Below, one piece after another: positions 1-11,809 of a stretch of DNA of 64,000 nucleotides. The stretch lies in contig NC_133284.1 in assembly GCF_005239225.2 (NCBI RefSeq), positions 52,918,697 to 52,982,696 of the forward strand. Direction: 5' to 3'. The translations under genes were made by a program, and so were the position numbers. This DNA comes from Populus alba (lineage: Eukaryota; Streptophyta; Magnoliopsida; Malpighiales; Salicaceae). Position 1 is the stretch's first letter, and each line of letters starts with the position of its first letter. Under the pieces are notes generated by a model. That model was not told the DNA's origin. It did not search any database and saw nothing but the letters and a program-made list of their open reading frames with translations.

Positions 1-720
1 TAGCATATAGTTGCTACCGATCAAGGATTAGATATCACAAATTTAACCATATTTTTTTAATCAATTAAATACTTTTAGCTTTGATTTTTTTTTTCCCATA
101 CGACAATGTAAAAAATATTATTATACAATTACACATCAAGAAATCTTGGTTAAGTTTTTCTTGTGTAGTGAATTATTTTCTTTTATAATTTACTATAATG
201 CCATCAAACTGTTATAAAACCAGTAACAACAGTAGGAGCAAGTCGGTGGTGGCTTGGGACGGCCATTTCCATGGCCACTAAGAGCCCGTTTGGCTACGTT
301 TAGAGTTTGTGTTTCTTCAAAAACGCACTGAATAAACGTTTGGTTAAGAAAAAAAACTACTTAATATGCATCGGTCCCACAATAAATTGCGTGCGGAACG
401 CAGGGAGATGGAAAGCAGCAAGCTGTGCTTTCTTGTGCGGCAACAAAAGGCAACCATGCTACACTGCTCACTGAACAGTGTAGCATGCCTCCACTATTCA
501 GTGAACAGTAGACACTTGCCTCCACTGTTCAGTGATTGAATTGTAGATCGTTCAATGGAATAATAAAAAAAATTATTTTATATAAAGTATGATTAGCAAT
601 AATTAAATCCACAATCACAACAGCTACAATAATACCAAACACACGTATCCATTTTTGACAAAAACACTTATCTCATAAATACCACAAAAAACTGTGCAAG
701 TCACATATTTTATCCACCAT
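1..720. repeat. 3' flank of CNL copy A (segmental duplication unit)
   Basis: Non-coding. From base 1 the sequence runs nearly identically with about 60600-61060 and, in shorter form, with 22275-22510: the same start (tagcatatagttgctaccg) and the same order of landmarks. It is the shared downstream flank of the three minus-strand CNL copies. After about 530 it jumps to sequence matching 22670 and 22970 onward, so the three flanks differ by deletions. No gene is seen. Confidence 0.85.
455..487. repeat. 33-nt near-perfect palindrome
   Basis: The arms catgctacactg and cagtgtagcatg flank a short centre, with one mismatch. They are followed by further cactgttcagtg-like pieces up to about 535. The corresponding flank of copy C has a longer version of the same array (about 61056-61118). 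Confidence 0.7.
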
Positions 721-3070
721 TTAGCCCAGTATGAGAAATGGGATATGAGAAATCTTGGGCCACTCAGAGCCATTCTCCTTTCTACAATTTTCATTAAGAT
801 GTGGACAGTCCCAAATACTCAATTCCTTTAATTTGAAGAGGCGTTGAATGGCTGTTGAACTTGGCATATACTTGAGATTCTTGCAATTATAAATCCGAAG
901 AGATTGAAGAGAAGAAAGGTTGGCCATCCATTCTGGCAATGCTTCCTCTAACTCCTTTCCATCGAAATCCATTATCCCCAATGTCTCGAGGGCAGTGAGG
1001 TGTTGAAGTTGGTGTGGTACACTCTTCAGTTTATCCCATCCATGTATCGATAGGGATTTGAGGGACCCACTCAAGTTGAGGTGTTGGATTGAGTTTAAAA
1101 CTCCTACAGGAAAAGCCTCCATCTCCTCTGAGAAACCACCGATTATCAATTCCTGCAGTTGGGTGAGGCCGCTCAACCAATTATCCTCTGGGATATCTCT
1201 CAAACTGGGACACGCGGTGATTTCTAATTTAACAAGAGAAGGCAATTGTCGTAAACCATGCCAATCAATATTGATGAGCTTATCACAACCGCTAATCAAT
1301 AAACTTCGAAGCGAAGACAATTCTTGAAAATCATTGCTATGGATAAGCTCACTCCAATCATTTATTGATAATACCTCTAGAGATGCGCAACATTGTAGTC
1401 CGCTTGGAAGAGCTCCCAATTTACACCTATCAACAATCAATTCCTTCAAAGAATTCAAATCTCGAAAATCACCAGGAATTGAGATCAACTCACCGCACCA
1501 ATAAATACACAATTCCACCAGAGCTGTGCAGTGTTGTACGCTTGGAATGGATGCCAGCTTTGGACAGCTCCCTATACTTAAAACTCGAAGAGACGTGAAG
1601 CCATGAAATTCACCAGACAAATATCTCAACTCATCACAACTGCCAATTTCAAATTCTACAAGAGATGAAAGACGACATATCGGAATGCTTTCCAACTTTC
1701 CACAACACTCAATGCTCAACTTTTCAAGACAAGGAAATACTGCAACAACTTCTCCACCTGGTACCATCCATTCTTCAAGACCATCCATCCTGAATAAAGT
1801 GAGTATTTGTAGTGCTGGAAACAGTACACCTGCGCTGTCTCTGCTGCTATAGAACTCATTGCCTATACATTTCACATTAGGCATTCCACTCATCTTTAGA
1901 ATCTTAAGGCGTGGAAGACATCCAAGTGTTGGGAGTTGCCTCAACTTTCCACACCACTCAATGCACAACTCTTCAAGACAAGGAAATACTTGATCACCTT
2001 CTCCACCTGGTACCATCCATTCTTCAAGACCATCCATATACCTCAAAGTGAGTTCTTTTAGTGCTGGAAACAGTACTGCTTCACTGCCACTGCTGCTACT
2101 ATAGAACTCATAGCCTACACATTTCACATTAGGCATTCCACTCATCTCTAGAATCTTAAGGCGTGGAAGACATCCAAGTGTTGGGAGTTGCCTCAACTTG
2201 CTGCAGCCTTTCAATCTCAGCACCGTCAGATTATTGAGTTGCAATATCCATGATGAGAAATTTTCACCTCCATAACCCTCAATTGTCAATATGTCAAGGC
2301 CTTCCAGCACATCCTCGCTATTGACACTGCTGTTACCTTCATCATCACTCCATTCAAACACCAATTTGTTCATTCTTTTTCCACTCAGTTCTGCCTTCTC
2401 AGCTTCTTCTCTGTCTCTCACTTGCTCAAGCTTGCATATCTTCAATGCTCCTCTTAGTTCTTTCAAACATCCCAGCTCTTCAACCATATGATCTGGACCC
2501 ACAGCAAATATCGGCAGAGTTTGAAGGCGTGTTAAGAGTCTCACCTCAGCTGGCACTAGCTTTGGATCATCAAAATGAAGATGTCTCAAGCTCACTAAAT
2601 TCCTCACTTTCTGGGGAAGCTTTTCTAGTGACTTGCAATCAGTGAATCTTAATGTTTCCAAATGGTAGAGCTTGGTGATGGATTCCGGCAATGCTCTGAT
2701 AGCAGTATCCGAGACATCAAGATATCTCAAATGTCTCAGCTTGCAAATTGAATCTGGTAACTCTGTGATATCAGACCGTCGCAATTTGAGAGTTCTCAAG
2801 CTTTTGAATTTCCAAGGCCCGTTGAGTACATCAACCATTGAGAAAACAGTTCGTAATTTTTTAGCATCAACCGCTGTTAATGCTGCCTCGTCATCCCCAC
2901 GAGATACGTGATTTAGATGACGAATATGAGATGCACCATCAACAGCCGAACCCTCTTCTTCCAGATTTAACGCTTCTGATTTTGAGACCTGTAATGCAAG
3001 ATCATGCACTAGATCATGCATCTTGCAACTTATTACGATCTCACACTCGTTCCTTTTAACATCTTGGAAC
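721..3070 (-). pseudogene. CNL resistance gene copy A, N-terminally truncated (LRR part only)
   Basis: This is the C-terminal part of a coiled-coil NB-ARC-LRR immune receptor, over 90 percent alike to copy B by eye. The reading frame keeps the MHD motif ([12 protein letters not shown]) that ends the NB-ARC and then a long LRR domain, ending at the stop at 721. Homology to copy B breaks abruptly at 3070, so the coiled coil, P-loop, kinase-2 and GLPL regions (about 478 residues in copy B) are missing. Beyond 3070 the open frame continues for 28 codons into a foldback repeat, so the ATG at 3153 is probably not a native start. Relative to copies B and C the LRR carries an extra 83-84 residue block (1694-2194) and lacks about six residues near 2295. 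Without a nucleotide-binding switch it should not signal like a normal CNL. It is most likely a pseudogene, though expression as an LRR-only protein is not excluded. Confidence 0.85.
1694..2194 (-). repeat. Tandem duplication of an LRR block inside CNL copy A
   Basis: Two successive units, 1694-1942 (249 bp) and 1943-2194 (252 bp), both begin with aactttccacamcactca and encode the same LRR series ([15 protein letters not shown], then [13 protein letters not shown]). Copies B and C contain the unit once. Both lengths are multiples of three, so the frame is kept. Confidence 0.85.
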
Positions 3071-3182
3071 GGTATGGTATTTGGTATCACTTTTAAACCA
3101 TACCAAATACCAAATACCACGTACGCCTTTGTCGGCATGGTATTTGGTATCACTTTTAAACCATACCAAATACCATGCCGAC
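3071..3182. repeat. Foldback (inverted) repeat at the truncation breakpoint of copy A
   Basis: Two related hairpins lie side by side. The second, 3131-3182, has perfect 20-bp arms (left 3131-3150 starting gtcggcatgg, right 3163-3182 ending catgccgac) around a 12-nt loop. The first, 3071-3118, shares the core ggtatttggtatcactttta and its complement. Sequence homology with CNL copy B ends exactly where this repeat begins. It could be the end of a foldback or MITE-type element, or a repair scar. Confidence 0.8.
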
Positions 3183-3379
3183 AGGAGGAAACGATTCCAA
3201 GCTATTGATCATGAACCTGAGAAACTGATGGTGATTTATTTTTTAGATAGTTTCTGTGTTTTCTAATTTTTAAAAATTAAGTTTTAAAAAGGTATGGTTG
3301 GATGAGGTTATTTGGATTTAGATATTTATTTGGTAAAAATTATAATTAAGGTTTATATACAGTAAAAAATATGTATAAA

Positions 3380-3535
3380 ATGTTTGGTTGTTATTACTTT
3401 TCAAAAATGTCTTTTACTTTGAAATGCACTAAAATATATTTTTTTATTTTTTAAAAATTATTTTCGATATTAGCATATTAAAATAATCTAAAAATATATA
3501 TAAAAAATTTTAAAATAAAAAAATATAATTTACAA
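3380..3535. repeat. MITE-like AT-rich repeat (family M1), reverse orientation
   Basis: It starts tgtttggttgtt and has the pattern of 28905-29070, 29520-29705, 47426-47620, 21811-22025 and 60140-60362 on the opposite strand: aaatgca, runs of ttttttattttttaaaaattatttt, then a gatatt/agcatat block. No coding potential. The ends are not defined well enough to name a superfamily. Confidence 0.5.
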
Positions 3536-3542
3536 AATTAAT

Positions 3543-4239
3543 TGTGAAGTATTTTAAAGATGAAATGAAGTGAGCATAAATGACATGGAAAACAAATGAG
3601 CCTTCAAATATTTCTTGGCCAATGAAAAGTTGACACTTGAGATGAGATATTCAAGATATTTTATCATAAAGGTAAGATTCCGTCAATAAAGACCAACCAA
3701 TGAAATTATGCCACGTGGCATTGAAAAAGGACCTGAGAGCCCCTACAGATCTCTATAAATAGAAGGCCTCAACCTAAAGGCAGGGGATGGGATTCTAGGG
3801 GATACAAATTTTCTTTAAGACTCTCTCTCTCTCTCTCTTCAAGCAAGGAAGCTCTCTCTCAAAGAGTTAGCAAGCCTCCTTCATCTACGCTTGAAGTTTA
3901 ACAAGAACGAAGCTCTGTTGGATCAAGCCAAAACGCCCCATAAGAGTTCTTCAACAACACTTTGAAGACAAATCAAGGTACTCTTCAAAGCATCAAATCA
4001 CAATATCTCACTTCGCAATACACGCCCAAATCCGCGATCTTGCGAAGCACAAATCTTAACTTGATTACTCAAATAAATCAAGTCATCATATATCAAATCC
4101 AAGGGAAGAATCAGAGGATTTCCATATTCTTTTGAAAGAATATATTACATAGAGATTGTTCCCATTCATATATTTAATAAAATCATATATTAGAACACGT
4201 GTGCTTGTTTAATTTCAAGTACACAAAATTGTGTCTACA
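3543..4239 (+). repeat. Probable 5' LTR of E1
   Basis: The region lies directly 5' of the primer binding site and ends in ...gtgtctaca, with a CA terminus six bases before it. It contains a TATA box followed by a CT-rich leader, as expected for an LTR. The start at a TG (3543) is provisional, because no second LTR copy exists in the window for comparison. Confidence 0.5.
3753..3760 (+). promoter_or_regulatory. TATA box of E1 LTR promoter
   Basis: Sequence ctataaat, followed about 70 bp later by a (CT)n leader at about 3822-3840. It is the likely core promoter for the retroelement transcript. Confidence 0.5.
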
Positions 4240-4245
4240 AATTTC

Positions 4246-4263
4246 TGGCGACTCCACTGGGGA
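4246..4263 (+). other. Primer binding site of E1
   Basis: The sequence tggcgactccactgggga begins with TGG and lies just after the LTR end. This form is typical of Tat/Ogre elements primed by an arginine tRNA (established knowledge recalled, not checked). Confidence 0.75.
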
Positions 4264-4317
4264 AATCTCTACCTTTCATCTCTTCCCTTCAAGAAAGAAT
4301 TTTCAACAAAACTCTCA

Positions 4318-6351
4318 ATGGCAACTACGAGGAACATGATCACCATTGTCGCTTCGAAGAGCAACAAGGCCATTGATTCAGGTCCCCAACACACTATTGA
4401 AGATCCTTCAACCCCGCCATTGAAAACAAAATCCATCGTCGAGTTGTATGCACGAACTAGGCCGATTCTCAAGTTGACATCAACTTCGAATGCAAAAGGG
4501 GCACAAGATGTCGCCTCAAAGATGAAGCCACAAGCAACTCCACTACAAAAGTCAAGTGAGGCGCGCAAAATTGTCTTCAGCACTCAAGGCGACTTTGACA
4601 ATTCACCTATGGAAACTTCTCCGTGTCGATCACCAAGTAAGGCTTCGGGTTCTAGCACCATATCAGTGATGATGACCGAGACAACATCTTTAGAAGATCA
4701 AGTGGCTAACTTGACAAAACTCGTCGAGGGGCTTTCGACTTCACTCAAGGCAAAAGACCACGAGATAGCAAAGTTGATGAACAAACTTGAGAGCTTGAAC
4801 GAAAGAGGCCAAACCTCAACTACCAAGGCTTTTCAAGTAGATCAACTAGATGTCATTGAGGAGTCTGCAATCGGAGTTGTGAAGAATATACGTGGTATTA
4901 CTGATGGCATCTTCACCAAAAATCAACTGAAAGAACTCATCAAGGAAGCCATCACAGACCAAGTGAAAAGCTCAATTCAACCCTCATATTCATATGCGAA
5001 GCCGTACACCCAAAGAATCGACCTGTTAAAGATGCCTCTAAGTTACCAACCACCAAAGTTTCAACAGTTCGATGGCAAGGGAAATCCTTGACAACATATA
5101 GCTCACTTTGTGGAGACTTGCAACAATGCCGGGACTAATGGTGATCTCATGGTAAAACAGTTTGTTCGTTCCTTGAAAGGTAATGCCTTTGACTGGTACA
5201 CTAACTTGGAATCTTGCTCGATTGATACTTGGGAGCAGTTGGAGCGTGAGTTTCTTAACCGCTTTTACAACACTCGTCGTGTGGTTAGCATGATTGAACT
5301 CACTAATGCACGTCAGTGGAAGGAAGAGCCTGTCATCGACTACATTCATCGGTGGAGAAACCTTAGCCTCAACTGTAGAGATCGACTCACCGAAACTTCT
5401 GCGCTAGACATGTGTATTCAAAGGATGCATTGGGGACTACGATATATCCTACAAGGCATCAAACCAAAGTCTTTTGAAGAATTGGCTACTCGTGCAGATG
5501 ATATGGAACTTAGCATTGCGGCGGCTGAAAGTTCATTGTTACCTATGCAAGAGCCTAAAAGAAATAAGCCTGAAGGTCGTAGATTTGGAAAGAGCACTCT
5601 GAAGGTCGAGGGAAAGCAATCTTTAGTAGTTAACTCGACTACTGTAAGGGTACCAACTGGAGTTAAGAGGGATGATCATGCAACGCCGACTACTTTTCAA
5701 AAGGGTGAAAGAAAGAAACCATCATTGAAAGAGCGAGAAGAAAAAGTGTATCCATTCCCTGACTCAGACATATCTAGGATGCTGGATGATCTGCTTGAGG
5801 CAAATATCATTGAGTTGCCGGAGGTGAAACGCCCTGAAGAAGCAAACCAAGTAGATAATCCGAATTATTGCAAATATCATCGCTTAATCAGTCATCCCGT
5901 AGAGAAGTGTTTTGTGTTGAAAGACAAGATCATGAGGTTACACGAGAATGGAGATATCATTTTTGATGATGAAATAGCAGCCTCTAATATCACAACCACG
6001 GTCAATTTAGGACCATGTCAATCACTCTCTACAATAAGTTTTGGCTCCTGTGAACCTATAAGACTTAATGCTATTTTCCCGATGAGCTTCACTGCATCCT
6101 CAAGTCAAACTCCATGTATAACCCTTACACCTCAAGTTGACGACTTGAAGCTTGAATGGTTTGAAAATTATGATGATGAAGGATGGACTTTAGTCACGCG
6201 TAGAAGAGGAAGGAGGAAGCACATGCAAATGACAAAGCCAACAAGAATGAGGATCTCAATGGTGAGAAAGCTAATTAGGAGCCGATACGCCAAAAGACTC
6301 AACAAAAATCCATACCAGTTAGAAATGAGGGTTTTTCAGCTCAAAGTATAA
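4318..6351 (+). pseudogene. E1 gag (retrotransposon gag), one in-frame stop
   Basis: The ATG at 4318 opens a frame with a low-complexity N-terminus, a predicted coiled coil (residues about 125-170, DQVANLTKLVEGLS) and the retrotransposon gag core after about 5030 (QPPKFQQFDGKGNP, then the AFDWYTNL and WEQLEREFLNRF motifs). A TGA at 5089-5091 interrupts the core. The frame resumes without shift and runs to 6351. A CKYHRLISHPVEKCFVLK segment near 5870 is the short zinc-binding-like motif usual in this branch. It would form the structural particle of the retroelement. It is now broken, and downstream domains continue in another frame. Confidence 0.8.
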
Positions 6352-6377
6352 GAAAGCCTATTACACTGAATGAGTAC

Positions 6378-6905
6378 ATGCCAATAGAAATGAAAAGAAT
6401 TGAAAACATACCTGTTGCTTGCTATCAGGTTGATGAAGAGAAAACTCCTATTGATTATGCCTTAAAGAAAAGTCATGATGACTCTTCAAACTTATCTCAC
6501 GGTGTATGCACAACAGAGATATCCTTCAACGATGAAGACTTGTTGCTTGGATCAAAACTCCATAACCGACCTCTTTTCATTAAAGGATATGTTGATGAAA
6601 AGATAGTGAATCGCATCTTGGTGGATGATGGCTCGGCGGTCAATATACTACCTCTTAAGACCATGAGAGAGCTAGGGATTTCTATGGATGAACTCTTCCC
6701 AAGTCATCTGATGATTCAAGGTTTTAATCAAGGAGGGAAAAATGCTATAGGAAAGATAAGACTTGCGATGCACATGGAAGATATGGAATCCAATGCACTT
6801 TTCCATGTCATAGATGCCAAAACTACCTACAATATGTTGCTTGGGCGACCATGGATACATGAAAATGGTATCATCTCCTCAACACTCCACCAATGTTTTA
6901 AGTAA
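6378..6905 (+). pseudogene. E1 aspartic protease region
   Basis: A frame of 175 codons contains the retropepsin-like active-site region VDDGSAVNILPL (about 6619-6654), where canonical copies usually read D-S/T-G, and a downstream NMLLGRPWIH motif that forms the second half of the fold. It processes the gag-pol polyprotein in active elements. It is in frame 3, whereas gag is in frame 1 and the next segment in frame 2, so at least two indels separate them. Asp is kept, but the next residue is Asp rather than Ser or Thr; activity is doubtful. Confidence 0.8.
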
Positions 6906-6913
6906 GAAAGATA

Positions 6914-7627
6914 ATGGCAGACACCGATCCCTTCACCATAGCTGAAGCTCACTTTGCAAACGCAAAATTCTATTTCAAGTCAAATATGATGGAAGAACTA
7001 CGATCACCACCTGACCACTTAGGAGAGGGAATAATTGACTCTAAAAGCTCAAAAGGGCATAAGTCATCTGCAAATGAAGGGATGTCTCAGCCAACAAAGT
7101 ATAAAGGAAAAAAAAAGGTGGTAGAAAACTTTGTTGACAATAAACCACCACGTAAAGCTGCGGCACTCCGATATATTCCAGTATCAGTAAGAACTTTTGC
7201 AAAGGATGAAGAAAAGATCGATAAAGAGCTTGAAAACTTGACCTTGCCAGCTACTAATCTCGCCTTGAACAAGGTTTCAAAACCTTTACTAAAAGGGTTT
7301 GTTCATCAAACTGAGTCGGTGGTGATAAATCTTAAAGGACTCCCTGATAAACGGTCAAATGGCTTTGATCCCAACGCTTACAAGCTTTTAGCCAGGGCTG
7401 GCTATAGTCGTGAGGACATCAATGAGATATCAAAGGATGGTGATACGACTCAACTTGAAGGTAAACAAGTTTCTGCAAGGATTGGAAAGGCATGGAGAGA
7501 GAAGAAAATTTCTGGCAAAACTTTGAGGGCTGGTCTTGGATATGAGTCTTCCACACCACTGTATTTTCATATTAATAAAGAAGCCTCACGGTACATAAGT
7601 GCGGAAGAAGTGAAGGACAAACAATAA
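6914..7627 (+). pseudogene. E1 linker between protease and RT
   Basis: A 237-codon segment with a lysine-rich middle and a C-terminal part (GFDPNAYKLLARAGYS, then KTLRAGLGYESSTPLYF) conserved in Tat/Ogre polyproteins between protease and RT. No catalytic motif is seen. It ends in TAA at 7625-7627, after which the same frame reopens with an acidic stretch (EEEEEDDE) that leads into RT at 7730. Confidence 0.6.
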
Positions 7628-7729
7628 AGTCAGCCGACACCTCTTAGAGCTTCAGTCTGGGATCGTCTTGGTGGAACTACAAGTCGTGCTCCTGTTTTTA
7701 CTAGGATTGGAACCCAAAATAATGGAAGG

Positions 7730-9462
7730 GTGCTAAAACGCACACCAGTCTTTGCAAGACTTGGACAATCCATGTCAAAAGAGACAAGTTTGATGGGTGA
7801 TTCAAAGGTTCTTTGTAGCAAAATACCTTCACGCATGAAGAGACAATGTGAATGGGTGGTGAGTGCTGAAGAGACATTGAAAGGAAAAACACGCACAATA
7901 GTGATAACAAACCCCTCTAATGAAGAAGAAGAAGAAGATGATGAAATAATGTGTCTCACTTCAAATCACATCACTATTGAAGAAGATGATAATGATAAGT
8001 TTGTCATCGAAGAAGATGTTGAGGAAGCTCCATCTTCCCTTGAATCAGAAAATAAGCCTACAATGGATGAACTTAAAGAGGTTAACTTAGGAACTGTTGA
8101 AAACCCACGACCAACCTTCATCAATGCAAACTTATCACCTGAAAAGGAAGCGAATTACATGGAACTTCTGATGGAATATCTAGATATCTTTGCTTGGTCC
8201 TATGATGAAATGCTAGGTTTAGACCCAAGGGTTGTTGTCCACCAACTAGCAGTGAAACACGGGGCTAGACCTGTAAAACAAACTCAGCGTCGCTTTCGTC
8301 CTGAACTCATATCACAGATTGAGGCTGAAGTCAATAAACTTATCCAAGCAGCTTTCATTCGTGAGGTCAAGTATCCTACGTGGATTTCAAATATTGTGCC
8401 AGTAAAAAAGAAGAATGGCCAAATGCGTGTTTGTGTGGATTTTCGGGACCTTAACAATGCTTGTCCCAAAGATGACTTTCCACTTCCAATGCTACCACGG
8501 GTCATGGGAGATTAACCTTCATGGACGGTTCATCTGGCTATAATCAAATTCGAATGGCACCCGCAGATGAGGAGAAGACGACTTTCCAAACTCCAAAAGG
8601 GATATATTGTTATAAAGTTATGCCTTTTGGCTTAAAGAATGCAGGTGCCACTTATCAAAGGGCGATGCAGAAGATTTTTGACGATATGCTTCACCAACAT
8701 GTTGAATGCTATGTTGATGACCTCGTGGTGAAATCAAAAGAAAAGGAAAATCATTTGTAGGATCTTCATTTGGTGTTTGAACGGTTACGTCGATTCCAAC
8801 TAAAAATGAACCCATTAAAATATGCATTTGGTGTGTCCTCAGGCAAATTCCTAGGGTTTATAGTTCGACATCAAGGAATTGAGATTGATCAGTCTAAGAT
8901 CGAGGCCATTCTAAAAATGCCGGAGCCAAGAAACATCCATGAGTTGAAGAGTCTTCAAGGAAAGTTGGCCTATATACGGAGATTTATTTCTAACTTAGCA
9001 GGCCGATGTCAACCATTCACCCATTTAATGAAGAAGGATACATCATTCTATTGGGATAAAGCTTGTACTAATGCCTTCAACAAGATAACAGAATACTTGT
9101 TGAACCCACCTGTCCTTCGAGCACCGGTACAGGGACGTCCACTTATCCTCTATATTGCGGCTCAAATACGTTCCTTAGGAGTGTTGTTGGCACAACAAAA
9201 TGATGAAGGCAAGGAAAGTGCTCTCTACTACCTTAGTAGGACATTAAATGGGGCTGAACTGAATTATTCCCCAATAGAGAAGACATGTCTAGCATTGATG
9301 TTTGCAATAAAGAAGTTAAGGCATTACCTCCAAGCGCATTCAGTAAGATTAATCTCCCGAGCTGACCCCCTCAAGTACATCATCTCAAGACCAGTATTAT
9401 CAGGAAGATTGGCAAAATGGGCTTTATTGCTTCAAGAATTTGAAATTGTCTACGTCTCATAA
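7730..9462 (+). pseudogene. E1 reverse transcriptase and first RNase H
   Basis: The frame at 7730-8515 carries the acidic linker and the N-terminal RT motifs (IVPVKKKNGQMRVCVDFRDLN, PKDDFPLP). A +/-1 shift near 8515 moves to frame 1, where palm and thumb motifs continue: MDGSSGYNQIRM, FGLKNAGATYQR, and the catalytic YVDD at 8710-8721. After a TAG at 8758 the RT connection domain and Ty3-type RNase H follow (LKSLQGKLAYIRRFI, ALYYLSRTLNGAELNYSPIEK). A TAA at 9460 ends the frame. In an active element this would copy RNA to DNA; here it is clearly inactive. Confidence 0.85.
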
Positions 9463-11316
9463 AAAGCTATCAAGGGGCAAGCACTAGCTGATTTTCTGGC
9501 TGATCATCCTATTCCCGATGAATGGAAGTTCTCTGAAGACCTACCTGATAAGGATGTTCTGTTTATTGAACTGTCAGAACCATGGAAAATGTTCTTTGAT
9601 GGCGCAACACGACAAGATGGAGTCGGTGCTAGGGTTATATTCATCACACCAGAAGGGGAGGTCTTGCCTTTCTCCTTTTCACTTACCAAATGTTGTTCTA
9701 ATAACATGGTTGAATATCAAGCTTTGATTCTTGGGTTGGAAATGGCAGTGAATATAAAAATGTCTCGCCTTAAAGTTTTTGGTGATTCTCAATTAGTCAT
9801 CAGACAACTCCTCTCACTATATGAAGTCAGGAAGCCAGAATTCATCCCATATCACAAGTATGCACTTAAACTGATAACATCACTTGATTGTGTCACTTTA
9901 GAACATGTACCACGAAAAGAGAATAAGCAAGCCGATGCCTTGGCAAATCTGGCATCAACACTAGCATCATGTAGTGAGGAGATAAAAGTCCCTGTATGTC
10001 AAAGATGGGTCATTCCACCACTAAGCCATGACATAGAAGAGAAAGAACAAGTGGGCGTAGTTTCTGTCTACGAGATTGAAAGAGAAGACTGGCGTCAGCC
10101 GCTTATCGATTATTTGAGACATGGAAAACTACCTAAAGACTTACGCCATAAGACAGAGGTGAGGCGGAGAGCTTCTCACTTCATATACTTCCAATGCACT
10201 CTTTATCGACGCTCTTTTGACAAAAAATTTTTGCGCTGTCTCGAAGAAGAAGAAGCAACAAAAGCACTAGAAGAAACTCACTCAGGGATTTGTGGAGCAC
10301 ACCAATCAGGCCCTAAACTTCACTTCCGGATCAAAAGAATGGGATATTACTGGCCAACAATGGTGAAGGATTGCATAGACTATACTAGAAAATGTCAAAG
10401 TTGTCAATTGCATGCTAATTTGATCCACCAGCCACCCGAGCCTTTACACCCGACAGTTGCCTCTTGGCCCTTTGATGCTTGGGGTCTTGATGTGGTAGGA
10501 CCATTGCCGAAAAGCTCCAGGGGGCATCTTTACATATTGGCTGCAACAGATTACTTCTCTAAGTGGGCAGAAGCTGCAGCATTAAGAGAGGTCAAGAAAG
10601 AGACAGTTGTAAGCTTCATCCGAACAAACATCATTTACCGTTATGGGGTACCAAGACACATCATAACCGATAATGGAAAGGAATTCTACAATACAGCCAT
10701 GAACAAGTTGTGTGCACAGTTCAGTTTCAAACAACATAACTCTTCTATGTACAATGCTCCGGCTAATGGTTTGGCGGAAGCCTTTAACAAGACTTTATGC
10801 AACATTCTCAAAAAGGTGGTGAATCGCTCGAAGAAGGACTGGCATGAGAGAATTGGGGAGGCGCTATGGGCTTATCGTACTACATTTCGAACACCAACTT
10901 AAGCTACTCCATACTCCCTGGTATATGGGGTTGAAGCTGTTCCTCCACTAGAATGTCAAATTCCATCTTTAAGAATTGCGATCCAAGAAGGACTTTCCAA
11001 TGTTCGCCTACGCCTTGAAGAGCTTGAAGCTTTAGATGAAAAACGTCTTGAGGCACAACAACGACTAGAATGTTATCAAGCACGACTTTGTAGAGCTTTA
11101 AACAAGAAGGTGTGACCACGCTCCTTTCACGAAGGGGATCTTGTCTTGGCAGTACGACGCCTGATAATCATGTCAAAACGCATGGGTAGCAAGTTCCTCT
11201 CCAAATGGGATGGCCCTTATGTGGTTCAAGAAGTCTACACCAATGGAGCTTACAAGATTGTTGATGAGAATGGATTGAGGATTGGGCCTATCAATGGCAA
11301 ATTCTTGAAAAGATAA
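9463..11316 (+). pseudogene. E1 second RNase H and integrase
   Basis: From 9589 an additional RNase H (MFFDGATRQDGVGA; MVEYQALILGLEMA; VFGDSQLVIRQL; ENKQADALANLAS) is followed by the integrase. The integrase shows the zinc-binding H-H-C-C region (HSGICGAHQ; CQSCQLH, about 10275-10410) and the DDE core: D in GLDVVGPLP (about 10480), D in ITDNGKEF (about 10665) and E in GLAEAFNK (about 10775). Stops at 10900 and 11113 break the C-terminus, whose last motif (FLSKWDGPYVVQEVYTNGAY) ends at 11316. The double RNase H marks the Tat/Ogre branch. Confidence 0.85.
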
Positions 11317-11398
11317 TATGCTTGAAATCTGATGTAGCTCCTAGCCCGCACGAGCTAAAACTGTGAAAGGCACAAAAAAAAAAAGACAAAAAAAATAT

Positions 11399-11575
11399 GA
11401 ACTACGTTATGACTTGATCCTTTTATCCACAAAGGTACGTAGGCAACTTGGAATTCACTCCAAGTACAGTCATGCAAAAAAAAAAAAAATCTTTTGAACT
11501 ACGTTGTGACTTGATCCTTTATCCATAAAGGTACGTAGGCAACTTAGAAATTATTCTAAGTACAATCACACCATC
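11399..11575 (+). repeat. Tandem 97-bp repeat downstream of pol
   Basis: Two units start with gaactacgttrtgacttgat at 11399 and 11496 and both contain aaaggtacgtaggcaactt. Poly-A runs separate them. Such units are common behind pol in dicot Tat-type elements (recalled). Confidence 0.75.
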
Positions 11576-11809
11576 CTTTAAAGTTGTTTGAACTAATATG
11601 ATTGTTCACGTAGAGAAGAGGGACAAATAAACCTCAAAACACAATCGTAACATGGAAATCTAGGTAACAAAACACAAGCGAAGGAAAAATATAGACTTTA
11701 TTAATGGAAAGAAGAATTCTATTACATAAAGTATGTAGCCTCAACAGAAAGTCATAAGCCGATGTTACCAAAACAAAAAATTTCCAAAGCATAATAAACC
11801 ATTATCATA

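Noticed and set aside
3071..3153. ATG at 3153 as start of an LRR-only resistance protein
   Set aside because: The first 28 codons translate a foldback repeat and have no counterpart in copies B and C; more likely a fortuitous extension of a truncated gene.
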